Below, one piece after another: positions 37,631 to 51,400 of a stretch of DNA of 64,000 nucleotides. The notes beneath the pieces were generated by a model that was given only the letters and a program-made list of their open reading frames with translations, had not been told where the DNA came from and searched no databases. The stretch covers positions 5,025,730 to 5,089,729 of the forward strand of contig NW_024881324.1 of NCBI RefSeq assembly GCF_018691265.1. Direction: 5' to 3'. The stretch's first letter is position 1. Each line of letters begins with the position of its first letter. Position numbers and translations under genes: made by a program. Source of the stretch: Tyto alba (lineage: Eukaryota > Chordata > Aves > Strigiformes > Tytonidae).

Positions 37631-40600
37631 AGCGAGGACTAGTGTCACTGAGAAGTCCCTGTGGGTATTAGATATTTAACAAATACAGGATGACAGATGT
37701 TATGGGGGTGATGGTGAAAGCTTTGCCAACACAGTTCAGTAGATGGCAGGGAGTCACAAAGCAAACAGCTTGAAAATTAGAAGTTTGAAATAATTGAATT
37801 ACTTCCTCCTCAGACTTCTGTACTGCCGAGTAACGCATTTCCAATGGCAGAAGCCCCAGAAATTAAGAATAGCAGCAAAAAATTACAGTGGCCTGACTTG
37901 ATACTTCAGATGAAGTGCAAGATGGCTCAAAAAAAATCTGGAAGTGATCGGAAATTGAAGAGTTCTTGAAAGACTGCTGAAAACCTTTTGCCTTACTATC
38001 TCAACTGCCAGGAAGCTTGGACTTCCTTTTCAGGATATTTTGGAGGAGGATGATGGCATGTTGCAGGTGTATAAGCATTGCAAAACAGTTCTTAATTGGA
38101 AATCTCAGCCTGAAAAAAATACTTCAGGACTGTAATTGATTAGAAGATGACTAAATATGTCAGTTATCAGTGTGTGCAAATGGCAGCAGATCTATCAATT
38201 CATTCTGTTCACTTGTCCATGTTTGGAAATAGTCGTTCAGTTCATGACGTGGTCACAACAGCCCCCTACTAGGTTAAAAAAAAAAAAAAAAAAAAATAAC
38301 TACTGTTCAAATAATCTTGTTTTCTGAGTATTTTAGACTTTGCAGATGCTGAATTCCCAGCAAAAGCCTTGCTACTTATGTGCTGTTCTCATCCTTTAAT
38401 AAGATGCTGAATTCATGAGATGATTGATGTGCAGATTTTTATGTCTAAACACTTGGTATTTAACCATGACCCAGAATGCCAGAGGTATCAGAAAGGGTAT
38501 CTTTAGAAAAGCTGTGTTTTGGATGCTCCTGAGTGCTAGACCAGCTTTCTTTAGTCCATGTTTTCTCATCATTTTTGGAGGAAGTAGTGCAGCTTCTCGA
38601 GCGGAGGGAAGGAGGCCATGTTGCTGCTATCCCGGGAGAAGCCAGGTCCCAGAAGGATCCCGGGAATCCCTTGGTGTTAACAGGACCCCGTTCCAGGTAG
38701 CAACACGTGGACCCTTTCAGCTTCCAGACAAAGGGTAGGCGAGGGTGTCTTTATGTTCAGTGAGTGAAACCAGCTGCTGAATACGCTTTGCTTCCTCCTC
38801 GAGCAGGGCTGTGGTGTGGGTGAGGTGCCCTTCTACAGTCTAGGCTTATGTCTTCTTCTGCCACCCCATGAGCTACTGTTTCCAGCACTATATATTTTTT
38901 TTTTTTTTTAAATCAGGGTGTCCAGTTTTACACTTCCATGGGAAATAGAGGTCGCTTTCACAATATAAAATGTTTTTGTTTGGTTTGGTTTTAGTTTTTG
39001 CCACTGAAAGAATCTTTTTTTTAGAGCACAGACCAAGGCACAGCACCTTTCTGATGTTTCAGGCAATCCTCTGTGAATTGGTTTAGGCTCTATCAGTGTA
39101 TGACCTACTGTTGCCTGCCCTGGAACTCTTTTCAGTGAGAGGGAGGAGTGGCAAAACATGTCTGTTGTGTACTTTGCTTGCTCCTCACAACTTCACTTTC
39201 TGTGAAATCATGTCCTGGAACTCATCTGGTAAATGATTCTGCTTGTTACTGAATCTCATGTGTGCTTAATCCAGTGTCCAATCCTCTTGCTACATCCTCA
39301 TTTATCCCTTAAAGTGTAGGAAAGCTAATCCAGTCAGAGGACTGGAGGGCTTCATTTGTAAGGAGCTGTAAGAAAGTAAACTAAAAATCATCATCACTGT
39401 AAAGAAAAACTCATTTTAATAGAACACTTTTTTTATAGTATGTAGGAACCAAAGGACTGTCTCTTTCAAAATTATGTATGTAGGGTAAGCTTACGTGTTT
39501 TACTAGGGAACATTTTTTAGAAATGTTCTTGGAAATAAGGCTGTGGTGAAAAGTGGGTAGTGGGATGTGTTGGATAGTTGTCTATCAAACAAGAGAGTCA
39601 GGAGGGCACTTCTGTCCATTCAAGACACCTTTTTTTTTTTTTTTTTTAACAGGCAATTTAAGGAATCTCACAATTTACTGCTTACCTAGTAAGTTAGATA
39701 CCTCTTAATAGATGCTAATAAATGCTGTTTCAGGAAGTATTAAGTAAAATCTTCAGTCAGTGCAGTAACTCCTGGGGTGAGCACTGATTTAGGTTCATGT
39801 TTCAATTCAGTATGTTGGCATCAAATAAATAGGTGCCAGGGTTTCTAGTTAAGTATGTGTGTGTGTGACTGCTTAGGAAGGACAGTTCAGCAGCTTCCAT
39901 CGAGACTTACACAATTCTAATTATATTCTGTTGAAGTCGGCAGCGATTAAACAAGTATTGGATTAATGACGCTGAAATATCTATGAAACATTAATGAATT
40001 TTTATTTAAGGTGTGTTTCTGGTAACTTTATTAGGCATTTAAGGAGTGCTACATCTTACCTGTAAGCCGACATCCAAGTACTTATTAAATAATGCAAGAA
40101 ATGCATTTACAAAGAACTAGCTGATAAAGGCCCATATGAAATCAATGACATTTTTATTCCATGGTTCTCCCATTTTTTTTCCAGTCCTGCCTGAGAAATT
40201 ATTTTAGTCTTCAACCTAGATGTACACGAGCCATGCCCCTGGAATGGAATAACTCCATGCGACTGTGCAGGCTGGATCCCGCTGTCTAGACATCAGCTCT
40301 GTGTAAAAAGGCCTTGGGGGGGGGTGGAACAGGAGGCCCTGGGGGGCAGCGAGTTGATGGTGAATCAATACTCTGCATCAATACTCTCCTACAGATTAAA
40401 TGAGAGCTGTGGCTTTGATGAGATTTTCCTCTTGGCTATCATTACCATAAAAGCAACTGGGAGCACAGGACACTGAACCCTGCGGTCTACCTGCCATTCT
40501 AAAATCGCAGACAAAAAGTGGTACAATTTACTTGATCTAAATAATGGTAACAATAACCTCTGTTGTGCTGGGAATCACAGGAGTGGTGAGGGATCTGACA

Positions 40601-43600
40601 GACGTACAACTGTTAATTGGTGCAAAAGAGCTGCCTCGCAAGCTGCGGTGTTCTGTGCACAGGAGGGGCATACTGAGTGAGATCGACTTGCTGCGTGTCA
40701 TGTATGAATCACCTTCTCAGCTGAGGGGGAAAAAATTTGGAATATGTTTAAGCCAAATGATCACCATAGATATCACAAGACCTCTTTCCTCCTTTCACAT
40801 GATCAGTCTTATGATGGTGTTAAGGATGTCAGAAAGTTATGTAGGGTAAGAAACTTTGGTGCTGTATTTGTCACAGGTGGTGTAATCATGCCCATAACTG
40901 TACATACTGCCAGCTCTGCTTATCACACAGCTCTGCAGTTAACATGGATGCGAGAGTGAGGTGCCCCAGCTGCAGACTGGTGTGCAGGTCTGGGAACGTC
41001 TGCAGAAGCACAAGGCCTTGGCTATTAAAAAACAAATTGTTTATTTGGCTATGGGTTTTTTTGGTTTTGTTTTTTTTTTTTTTTTTGGTGAGAAATGCAA
41101 AGCCTGCATGGGAAACATCGCAGATGTAAAGTCCAGAAGAATAGAATGGGCTATGGATAGACCTGTAATCTAAACAAGCAACTGTGCTTCATGCCCATGT
41201 TCAAAAATCTAGAGACAAGGAAGGACTATGGTTTTGATGACACAAAGTTATGCAGAAAACAGGGATATATATCCTAAATGACATTTTTGACCTGGAGTTA
41301 GAAGCAGAACTATGGTAGGATGCTTCTGGCTTCTCCACTTCCCACTCTCCCCATCCCCAGCTTCTAGGCTGCTAAGAAGCTTGCAGACTTCTTAGCCAGC
41401 ACCAAATTGCCCTCACTTATGGTGCCCACCTATAACATTCTGCCAAAGTTGGCATTTTGTTTTGTTTTGTTTTGTTTTTTGTTTGTTTGGTTGCTTGTTT
41501 TTTTTCCATTTTAGTGTGCAGTGTTGCCTGTACCTTGCAGCACAGTGCAAAGCTCAAATGCTGCTGCCCCAGGAGCTGCCATGATCATCCTGGCAGCTTG
41601 GGTCAGTCTCACAGCATTATCCTCTTTACGTGGGCAAGGGCTTGCCTGGGGATTTCTTGGTGGCCTTTAAGACTGGGGCATAGCCCTCCTGCGTGTTCTA
41701 ACTTTTTGGTGTTCCCCTATGCTTTTAGGGTTAAGGGGACCACCCTCTTAGATTGCTGTTATTACTGCTAATATTACATTAACTGAGCAGGGTAAAATCT
41801 GTGGACAGTCTATGATATAGTGGTCTTGCAACAGTGTCACACAGCAATCGGTAAGGAAGAACAGGAACAGTGTACACTATTCAGTGGTTTAGGAAGAAAG
41901 AGGATGGCAGTGTACTAACATACTTCAGCGGCTAGAATAAGGTCAGATGTGAGCCAGACATGTGGATAAAGCCCAGCCAAAAGACAGAAAACAAAACAAA
42001 ATAAACCACTGTGGACAGAGATATGATTTTTTGGCTATAGCCAAGAATACATTTGGTGAAGCTGGCACATTCCTATGAAATTAGCCCAGTATCACCTGGT
42101 AAAGGAGTTGGGTTTTGGCTGTGGAAAATTTAAATAGAAACAGCAAAGATGGTACAGGGCTGGCCTGGCAGACTACATACAGAGAGGGGGCTATGAGTGT
42201 CTTGGGTTGTTATGGAACAGTGGCATGCAGTGGACTGATCTAGAAAAAGATGCAAATAGAGAATATGCTAGCAGAAAGCTGCAGTAGGTCACACAGGCGG
42301 AATTGGGCAACCCTCTGGTTGCAGCCATACTCTGTGCAGCCACCTCTACTGTTTGGGTTTGATCAAAATTCAGCCCTGTGAAGAAGTCATATAAAAAAAA
42401 TGAGTTCCAGAGCTTGAGTTGTGACTAAGGGCCAAGTGACACTGAGGAGAGCTGAAAAAAAGAGCTTTTAGCCTTGCAAAAAAGTAGTGGAATCTGCACG
42501 TTTGAAGAATATCAGAGGAAGGGCATAGGTGTGATCCTACATCGAACTCTGGAGGGACCATGGGATAGTCACATCTGCAACTCATTCAGATCAAGGTTCC
42601 ATCTATTCTCTGGATTTCCCAGGTTTCTCATTCTCTCAACTAGACAGGAGGTCACCCAGTCACGTCCAAACACACTGTATACAGTTGTGACAATTGGTTC
42701 CACCCAGTCTCTTCCTATGTAACCTTTCTCGTGGGCACTTTATTCCACCTATGTTCCATTTCCCTCATCCGATTGCGAGGACAGGTCCTCTTCACAAAGC
42801 CTGTGTTTAAAGGGGGATTTTGCAGCAGTTTCTGAGCTAATTGAGCAATTTCTGACTCCTTTCTCCGATATGACTTGCTGCTGCCTATTTCCCTATCTTT
42901 GACAGTGTGAACAATCAACTCCGGCTAAGGAGGCATTTGGTCTCCCTGTTCTAATCCCATAAGAATCATTAAAGACATCTGTATATTGGGATGTATATAG
43001 ATACACTTTATACAGTATACACACATTTTATAAACTATATATATATATCAGGTAATAAATCATACAGTAACAGTCATTTTATATATCTAAGCCCTTAATA
43101 TTAAAAGGAAAAATGTATTCTTACAGGCAACAGAATCTCCAGAGTAGGAGTGATTTAAGGCATTTATTTGCTCCAGATAAATGTTTTGTATGTAGCAGAG
43201 TGATGAGCTGAAATAGTGGAACATGTTCTTTACAAGGGCACTGTACCTCTTTACTGAATTTTAAGATTTTAACATTAAAGTTTTAACTACATTATCTATC
43301 CTTTAAATTTTGATGCCATTTGTCAGAGATTTGATTCCCCCCCCATCACATTTCTACATAAAGCTATAACCAGCTAAAAGAAAGTATATTTTGCAGGTAT
43401 GACTTGTTTTATTTAGGATGCTGTCTTAAGCATTTGCCAGCCAAAGTATTCTTTTGCCAGTACAGGCTGTACCTCCACCAGGAGGACCTGACTGAGATAG
43501 CCCACTGGACATATGTATTAGATTAGAACAATTAAAATCTAAAGTCCCTTTCACCGTGCTCCTCTTGCATCCCTCCAGTTTACATAAAATGAATCTGTTT

Positions 43601-44978
43601 CCAGACATTTTAAAGTAATTGGTAAAGAAAAGATTTCCAAATAAAACAAAAACATTATCACTATGTAGATGGAAGCATAAATCAAGACAATTGCTTCTTG
43701 TTATGTGTAAAAATGGCTGCAGACTTCAAAGAAAAGGAAAAGAAGTAGGAAAAGGGATGACTGTACGGATTTTTAAATCCATTAAGCTTAAAATTACAGG
43801 GGAAGTTACTGGGTTTTTCCCAGACTGATGTACTTCAGAAGCCTTTGATTTCCCCCAAGATTGAGCCAATAGCTCTTTAGCTGGTTCTGGCATCCAATCA
43901 GTGATTTTCTACTAGATTAATTGCTCTTTCGTACCCTATATTATCAACCTGCAAAACTAGTCTTATACTGTAATCTGGTCATTTAATGATCTTATTAATA
44001 GAAAATAGTCTAACTGTCTTACTCTGAGCCATTTTCTTCATTTCCTGGAACACTTTTGTGAGTCTTTTCTGCACTTGTTTAATTATGCAGGCATCCGTGC
44101 CTGCATTTTGAATTCCAATTCCAATACTGCCTTGTCTTCTGCCTCACACCATTATTGCCACATCAAAAACTTAATTCTGGCCAAAGTTGCCATAGGTGTT
44201 TGATTTTGCTAGGCATTAGCAGACCCTTTTGTTTCAAGTGACAGATGAAGTACACAAGTGTTGAATACTTAAGTTTCTGTACTGACCCTTGGTTGGGCTT
44301 CCTTTTACTGCTAGTAGACTATTTTCTTGTTACTGTGTTAAGTCCTTTGCTAACATTGTCCATTTTGTCTTAATTGAATCCTATTTCTAGGAGCAAGTTG
44401 GTGGGCAGCATATATGACTTTCTCATAATTTTGTTCATTCAAATTTTATTTATTTGTATTTTTGTTCATTCGGCCAATTTCAGTTATATCAGCTTTGGTC
44501 GATTTATTTCCAGTTCCATATTCCTTAAAACTCTTAAGTGATATTTTAAACAAAAGTGTACTAATTTTGTACTTTTACTTCACCCTTTCTCTATAGTCCT
44601 ACTTCTATTAACATTAATTTATTTATTCTGTTGATACATTTAATACGGTTCCCTCGATGTGTCATTGCTGAAGTCAGTGACTTCATTTGACCTTGCCAGC
44701 TCAGATACATCAGTATGGCAGTATCACCTGTTTTTCTCCCTGAGTGTCAGTTCTGAAAAGCTCTTCTGGGAATCCACATTTGCTAAGACTTTCAGACTAA
44801 AACCAGTAAGCTACAGAAAACTGTACATCTTTCCTTCAAGGCCAATTATTTTTAAGATATCACCAACAAGAAAAAACACAAAATGAATTTATTTTATTAG
44901 CTTTATTGTAGCACACTCTTAGGAATATAGGAGAAGATTACCCACTGGAATAATAGTTGCGTTCTATTTAGCTACATT

Positions 44979-44980
<2 letters not shown>

Positions 44981-45010
<30 letters not shown>
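44981..45010 (+). repeat. (CAA)n microsatellite
   Basis: About ten perfect CAA units. Confidence 0.92.
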
Positions 45011-48000
45011 AGCAATAAAAAGATGAGCATTCTAGTTCTCAGTTGAGAACTAATGACCGGGAACTCTCTTGGCTGTATGTGCTGAGGGACCAGATTCTAT
45101 CCCTGGCTTACTCTGTCTGACTTCAGGAAACCACTGACACATGAGGTGCCTAGCTAGGAAAAACAATGCCCTTTTGTTTATGCTGTAAAAGTTCAAAACT
45201 TAAAAACGGTGAAAATCTTTAAAGTTCAAAATTAAGCATCATTTCCTTGGCTGAGGCTACCATCTTGGCTGCAAACCAGGTGATACTGCATGAAGAGTTA
45301 CAAGGTTTTGCTCAGCCCCAGCCTTTTCATACTGTTTCCTGACGTTCCATTTAGAAAACAGTTCAAGGTATAAAGTCCTAAATGACAGTGCAACTCAAAT
45401 TACAGCATAGGCATTTATTCCTGTAAGGCAAAATTGGCTGATGTTGAGAGCTTATCTCTAAAGAAAAGCTGTGAGAATAGGTTGTTGGAGAGATGTAGAC
45501 AGCTTTTCTAAAAGAAACTATCATCTTTTAGTCAGTTAGCTTGCAGCATGCAGTCTCTAGATAAGTGTGATCAAAGTCCATATAGCACGCACAATCTAGC
45601 CTGATTTCCTGGAATCCACCACAGCTGTGTTTGCCACTGAATTACAGCTAAATTTGGGCTGGGGAGCGGGGAAATAAACCTTTTCTAAAATCTGGCTCCA
45701 CCAGAAGATGTCATTTCAGCGTCAGTTGCCTCCCTGCTTCAAACCTGTGTGAAAAATTCCATTTGGTTCTTGGTTGGAAAGGTGCTATTTAATAGTGTTT
45801 TACATCCTCAGGCTATTCTGATAACCGCTGTCCAACTGTACTCCACTGCATGACAATATACAATAATGTGGGGACACTGAGTCATAGTTAAAAAGAAATG
45901 AACCATAGAGACTACGTATTCTCAACTACTGTGAAAATTATGATTTTTTAAAAACAGAAAATACAATACAGATATGAGTTTTTACATTTATTTAGTTGAA
46001 CACAATTATACAAAAAGAATAAAATTATGTTAATTAGTATATCATGACAAGACGTATTATAATTTTAGTCAATAATCATATTTGAAGCCGTAATTGTAAC
46101 CATTGTAATAGGTTATGGAGAACTACTAATCTAAATTAGACCTTTATATCAGTTTGCAAGTTCATTAAATTGGCTAGCTTTCCTGATACATAAAAGATAT
46201 TTCCTCTCTTTATTGAGAAATAATTGGGCAGTTTGTCACCACAGTTGATAGAACTTCTGTTTCCAGAACTTTTCTTTGTTTTACAGCCCTCCAATAATGG
46301 AAAGAAAGGTAGCACCTGAGGAAAACCACTAGGAAACTCTGCCTCTAGTTGGAATACACAAAGGTGAACCTAGCAGAATCTCCTTGTGAGCAAACAAGGA
46401 GTTGTATTTACAGTTATGTTTGTGTGTGTTTTCAACTTGACTTTATCACAGATGTTAACAGAGAAGCATAGGAAAACTGAAATTAAGAAAGATAAACTAT
46501 AACTTATGCCTGGGGGTATTAATTTCAGCATTTTAGAAACAATTTTTATATATTTTTATATATATATATTTTAATCCTCTAATCATTATCATCTACAGAA
46601 GATGTAAAAGGGATAGATTTATTGTGTTATTCCTAAACAGGCCTGTGAAGTCTCTTTATAGGCGAAACATTCTCAGTTGATAGTGGTGGTGGACAAGGTA
46701 CAAGAAAAGGTAATGTTCAACTAAGAGGAATACTTGATATTACTTTTTTTTAAAAAAAAAAAAAAAAAAAAAGGTAAATTGGCACAATTTATGGAGGGGG
46801 AAGGAAAATTGCCACTATCCGATTCTGACAAATAATCCAGTCTTTTAAAGAACCAATTATAAACGATAATGAACTACATTAAGGCATGTCCTTCGCATTC
46901 AATAGAACACATGGGAGGAATTCAGGTGCCTGTGTCCAGGATGGCAGTAGAGAAGACATACTTCTCTGCCAACACTATAAGTGCCTTGCTCAACTCAACC
47001 AATATCTGATTTTCAATTTATAAAATATCCTTAACGCTGGCATTTGAACACCATCACACATGAAGAATCAGCCTGTTTGTGCAGATTCCTTGCAATTCAG
47101 ACAGAGAAACACTTAATTCTACCCATGTCCTCCGAGGGGCCTCATCCTGCAGACCATACTGAAGAATATGTCATGTAACAGTCAAAAGTTACTCAGCTAA
47201 AACCAGAAGAATTTCCTACTTTTAGCATAATAACGTGTTATTTAGAGTACTCCTCCAGGTGGATTCTGAACATTTCTTGCCTGAGGGGATTCAACTGTGC
47301 TATTCCCACAACCCAAAATAATATCCCTAATGCGCATGCCAGAAGCTACTCCTGACCTTTTAGACGGAAGCCGCCGTGCTGTCCAGCAGAGAACCCTCTC
47401 TTCCGAGGCCGTGCACACCAGGGAGCTGCTGCTCAGTGCTGAGGGGTTCCCACCGGGCAGAAGGGACTCCCAGCACTGAGTTTCCCTTCAGAAGAGAAGC
47501 AACTCAATTAGAATATGCAGGGGTTTTTCTGCCAAGTACTCCATGTCAGCAGAATAATGAAACACAGTTAGAGCAAAGTAGTATTAAAGCAAAAGTAATA
47601 TTAACTTATGTTGTATTACCTTACTGTTTTTACCTGCCATTCATTTGACAAGGTATTGGTCTCTAAAGAACTCTTCACATTTTTCTAATGTGCTTCTATA
47701 TTCTTCTCACTTATTGGACGTTACAAAATTTGTTTCACAATTCATTTAAACCTTGGCAATGATTAACCTGCAATGCTAATGTTGCAAGTCCGTATCACTG
47801 TGTCTGCCACTGAGAGGGCAGGGAGGCTATTCATTTTGGCAGAGGATGAGTTAATGAGGCACAATTGCTTTAAATACTTCCATGATGAGCAAAGTTTTTC
47901 CTCCCCTGGTGCAGTAGTTTAACAATACCTCAGAAGAACAGGTGCCTGTGAAAGGTATGCTAGTGTACTGAGCAAACAGTGATATTGGACAATGCAAAAA

Positions 48001-48364
48001 GGATGAACAGAAATTAGACCTCTAAGACATCAGTGCTGCTATATGCACCATAACGCAAGCTTGGCCTTTTTCAAAGGGGGAAATGTCTCTCTTTCTCTTT
48101 TATCACCAGAAAAGATGGGATTCTTTTAGTGTCTCCTATATGACATGGCAAACCACAGGTCTCATGATGTCCCCACACCACACAATGCAGACGAGGAGAG
48201 GCAAAAGTAGAAGGGAGAGAGCAGATGTAGGGGCTGAAGGCAACAGGTAATATACCAAGCTTTCTAGTTCCCTTCTATTTTTCTGTTAAAAGCAAATCCT
48301 GTTGTGCCTAGTTCATGTGGGCTAGTGGTTGCATTTGTACGGAATCAGAAAGAAATAGTTTGTG

Positions 48365-48455
48365 AAGGACCTCTGGAGGTCCCTTAGCGCACCCTCTTGC
48401 ACTAAGGGCAAACTTCAGGGGTAGATCAAGCTACTCGGGGCCTCATCCAGGAATA
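48365..48455 (-). mobile_element. CR1 LINE 3' fragment, short
   Basis: On the + strand: 'GAAGGACCTCTGGAGGTCCC', then a stretch like the CR1 'accctcttgc...cagggtcaac...agctt..tcagggcc..tccag' block. About 90 bp, diverged. Confidence 0.65.
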
Positions 48456-51400
48456 GTCAGGACTGGCTACTTCCTTTGGGAGAGGAGCCAAGCATGCTAA
48501 CAAGGCTAGGAGGGCAGGAGCTTCACCAGCTGGGCACTGCTTCTGCAGTACCCAAGTGAGGCAAGCGGGTCAGGCTCTGAATGAACAAAGCCAATGGTGA
48601 AACATAGCGGTGATGAAACTGGAGGAGAGTATACCTGTGGCATAGATTAGTCAGGGGCAGAAGGTCCAGGCCTGAACTTAAATGGAGTACCTTGGCCCAG
48701 GGGCAGAGCGAGCAGGTGGAAATGTCTCAGGTGAGGTTGGTCAGTGCAATTAAGGCACTCAGGGTCCTGACGGCATGTTTTAGATATCACTAAGGAGGGA
48801 GAAGGATGGAAGCAATAGCTGCCTTTGCTAGGTTTCTTCATAAATGGGGATACTAAGCTAGAATAAGATCATTCTCCAAATAGAGGAATTTCAGTGTTGC
48901 TGATTGGAACAAATTGATCTGAAGTCTCAAAGAAATTTGCCTAGTGTGTCCTTTTCAACAAACCTGCTCGACAGTTCAGCAACTTTTCAACACTCTTGGA
49001 GTTAAAACACATAACGTGGTTTCTTTGCATCTATTTCTTCCATAACTTGTAATAATTGCCTGTTGGTACTGGTCCTTGGGATAATCAGATCCCCTTATCT
49101 TTTGGGGAATTTCTCAGCTAATGGCTTCTCATTATCTGCCTGCTACGTCTTGCACGTTGGAAACTTTCTCCGTTGACCGATCTCAGTTACTGTCTAGAAA
49201 GGCAGAATCCCTATTCCAGGCTCCAGTGCCAGAGAGGTCCATGTGAAAAATGCTGCACTGCCTAAGCCAGGCAAACACGCACCTTTTCACTTTGCTACTT
49301 TTCTGTCTGACTTTTTCAAACAAATAGACAATATGCAGGTTTTCATACAGTAAACTGAAGCCACAAACTTAAGAAATACTGCTGTCTGTCATAGCACTTT
49401 AGGAGTCTACCCAGCCTCAAGGACTAAAAAGTACCATAAACTATCACCATGTAAACAGGATAAAGTGGCCCAACTCAGTCTGAGGATTTCTACAAAGCTC
49501 AGCCATGGAAAGCTTTATCAAACCAATAAAACTCTTGAGTTTTGTTCTTATTATAGAAGCCACAGGAGCCTACTGAAAGATAAAATTATGTCACGCAAAG
49601 CCTGTCTATGAGACAACAGCATTGCTCTGCTAACAACTCAGGTAGAACCAAGACACGTATATGCATTTAATGCAAAGAGACTCATTAAAGGATTACAAAG
49701 CAAATCTCAGTCTTGTTAGCAACCTCTCTTGTGATATCAGCACATGCTCTGGCATATCATTGCACGGCAAGCATGCTGGGATTGTAACCATATGTGACAC
49801 CCTTAACTTCCCCAGCCTTCAAACAGCTGAGATTCATATACTTTATGAATGGAGAAATAGTTGTTGAACCCAGTTGTGTTCTGAACCTTTTATAAGTAAA
49901 AATGCTTGACACCAGTTTTGCAAATCCTGTTCAATAATTACATATAGCCAGTTTTTTGTGATAATATCCTAACATGCTTCATACTGTGATGATTTTCCTA
50001 AATCATTCCAGGCAAGGATGCTCCAGAATGTTCTCTATCAATGATTTTGTTATTTAGAAATAATGAGGAATCAACCGTGCTGCCAGATGACATATTTCAG
50101 TAGCAAGTAGCATTCCACCTTCATACCAGTATGTGCTCTTCTATCAGCATGCTCTGACCCTGGAAGGCTGTGGCCAACTTCTTTTATAATGGAGAGGTCA
50201 TACAGGGTTTCTGGAGCTGCTGCTGCTGGGTATTTCATATCCACAAAACAGTGTGATTACACTGCTGTGGTCTTGTGCAGCCTGCCTAAAAAGTGTCAGT
50301 CCACTACTTGCACTATGTTGACAACGGCTAATTTTATCAGGTTTTCATAGGCTTCCATTCCCATGTGCTCTGAATGCAAGACAGACACACCATCTCATGC
50401 TTTGCGTCAGGTGTGTCTTAGTGATCACCACAGATATGAAAAGCTACTGCAACATCTCTGCAGAAATGCCCTAGGCATGAGGGCTTGGGCAATGGAAACT
50501 CCGCGGCTCTCACAGAGCCCGCTGCGATGTGCTAACATGAACCGTGTTCTAGATGACAGCGATAACAGACTGTGAGGAATCAGGTCATGGCGGGTCGCGA
50601 TGCCCCTCTCCTCCCACTGAGGAGAGACAGTCAACAAACTAAGTCTTAGAGCAGTACCACTTGAGGTGGTGCGTGGGACACTGGGAAACACCTATTTGTA
50701 CCCAGGAAATAAAAAGCACGGTGTAGCTGGCTTGCATTTTGGCCACAGAAATATTTGAAGAGCCAGGAAGGTCTGGCAAAGGTCAGACTGGAAAGACGTC
50801 ACACAACTTGGGTTATACCGTATCCTTTTCGGAGTTATGTTTCCCGAAATAAATGTTCATTTCCTGCAGTCCTGATCCTCAGATGTATTTATGGCTGCAT
50901 TGTAATGTCTTTGTTCGATTTGGATTACAAATATTTTCTCCCATTACTTATTATTGCAACCGTTGTCTCCTACAGACTTTACTACAAAATCTAAATGGCT
51001 GATGAAAAAACTGTCAGAGCATATCCTAATCTTCCTTGCTCCCTGTCTTATGTTTCTTACTTTCTGCCTCTGCTAACACCTTGAGATCTGTCAGGAAGCA
51101 GTTTTGAAATATATGGAAGCTGTATGGAGTTAATTCCATAGAAAATTTCCAACCAAATTTCTGCTGGTACCAAATGAAATGCCTTGGCTATTTTCATGTG
51201 GGCTGTAACACTAGAACAACTTTAACTGTTCAGATATGTTATCTTGTCACCCAAAATTTATTTTTAAGGTGTTTGTGTCTGTCTTAGTAACATCCTCAAT
51301 TTCCTTAGGCAGATGTCTTTTTTTAAATCATAACATATTCATTGTTAGCATTAATTTAATCCTGTTTCCATTCTCAGGATGTAAACTAGCTTCATTATAC

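Noticed and set aside
43990..44650. Possible further ancient CR1 remnant
   Set aside because: Some phrases resemble the old family (44,045-44,130), but the motif order could not be followed far enough to call it.
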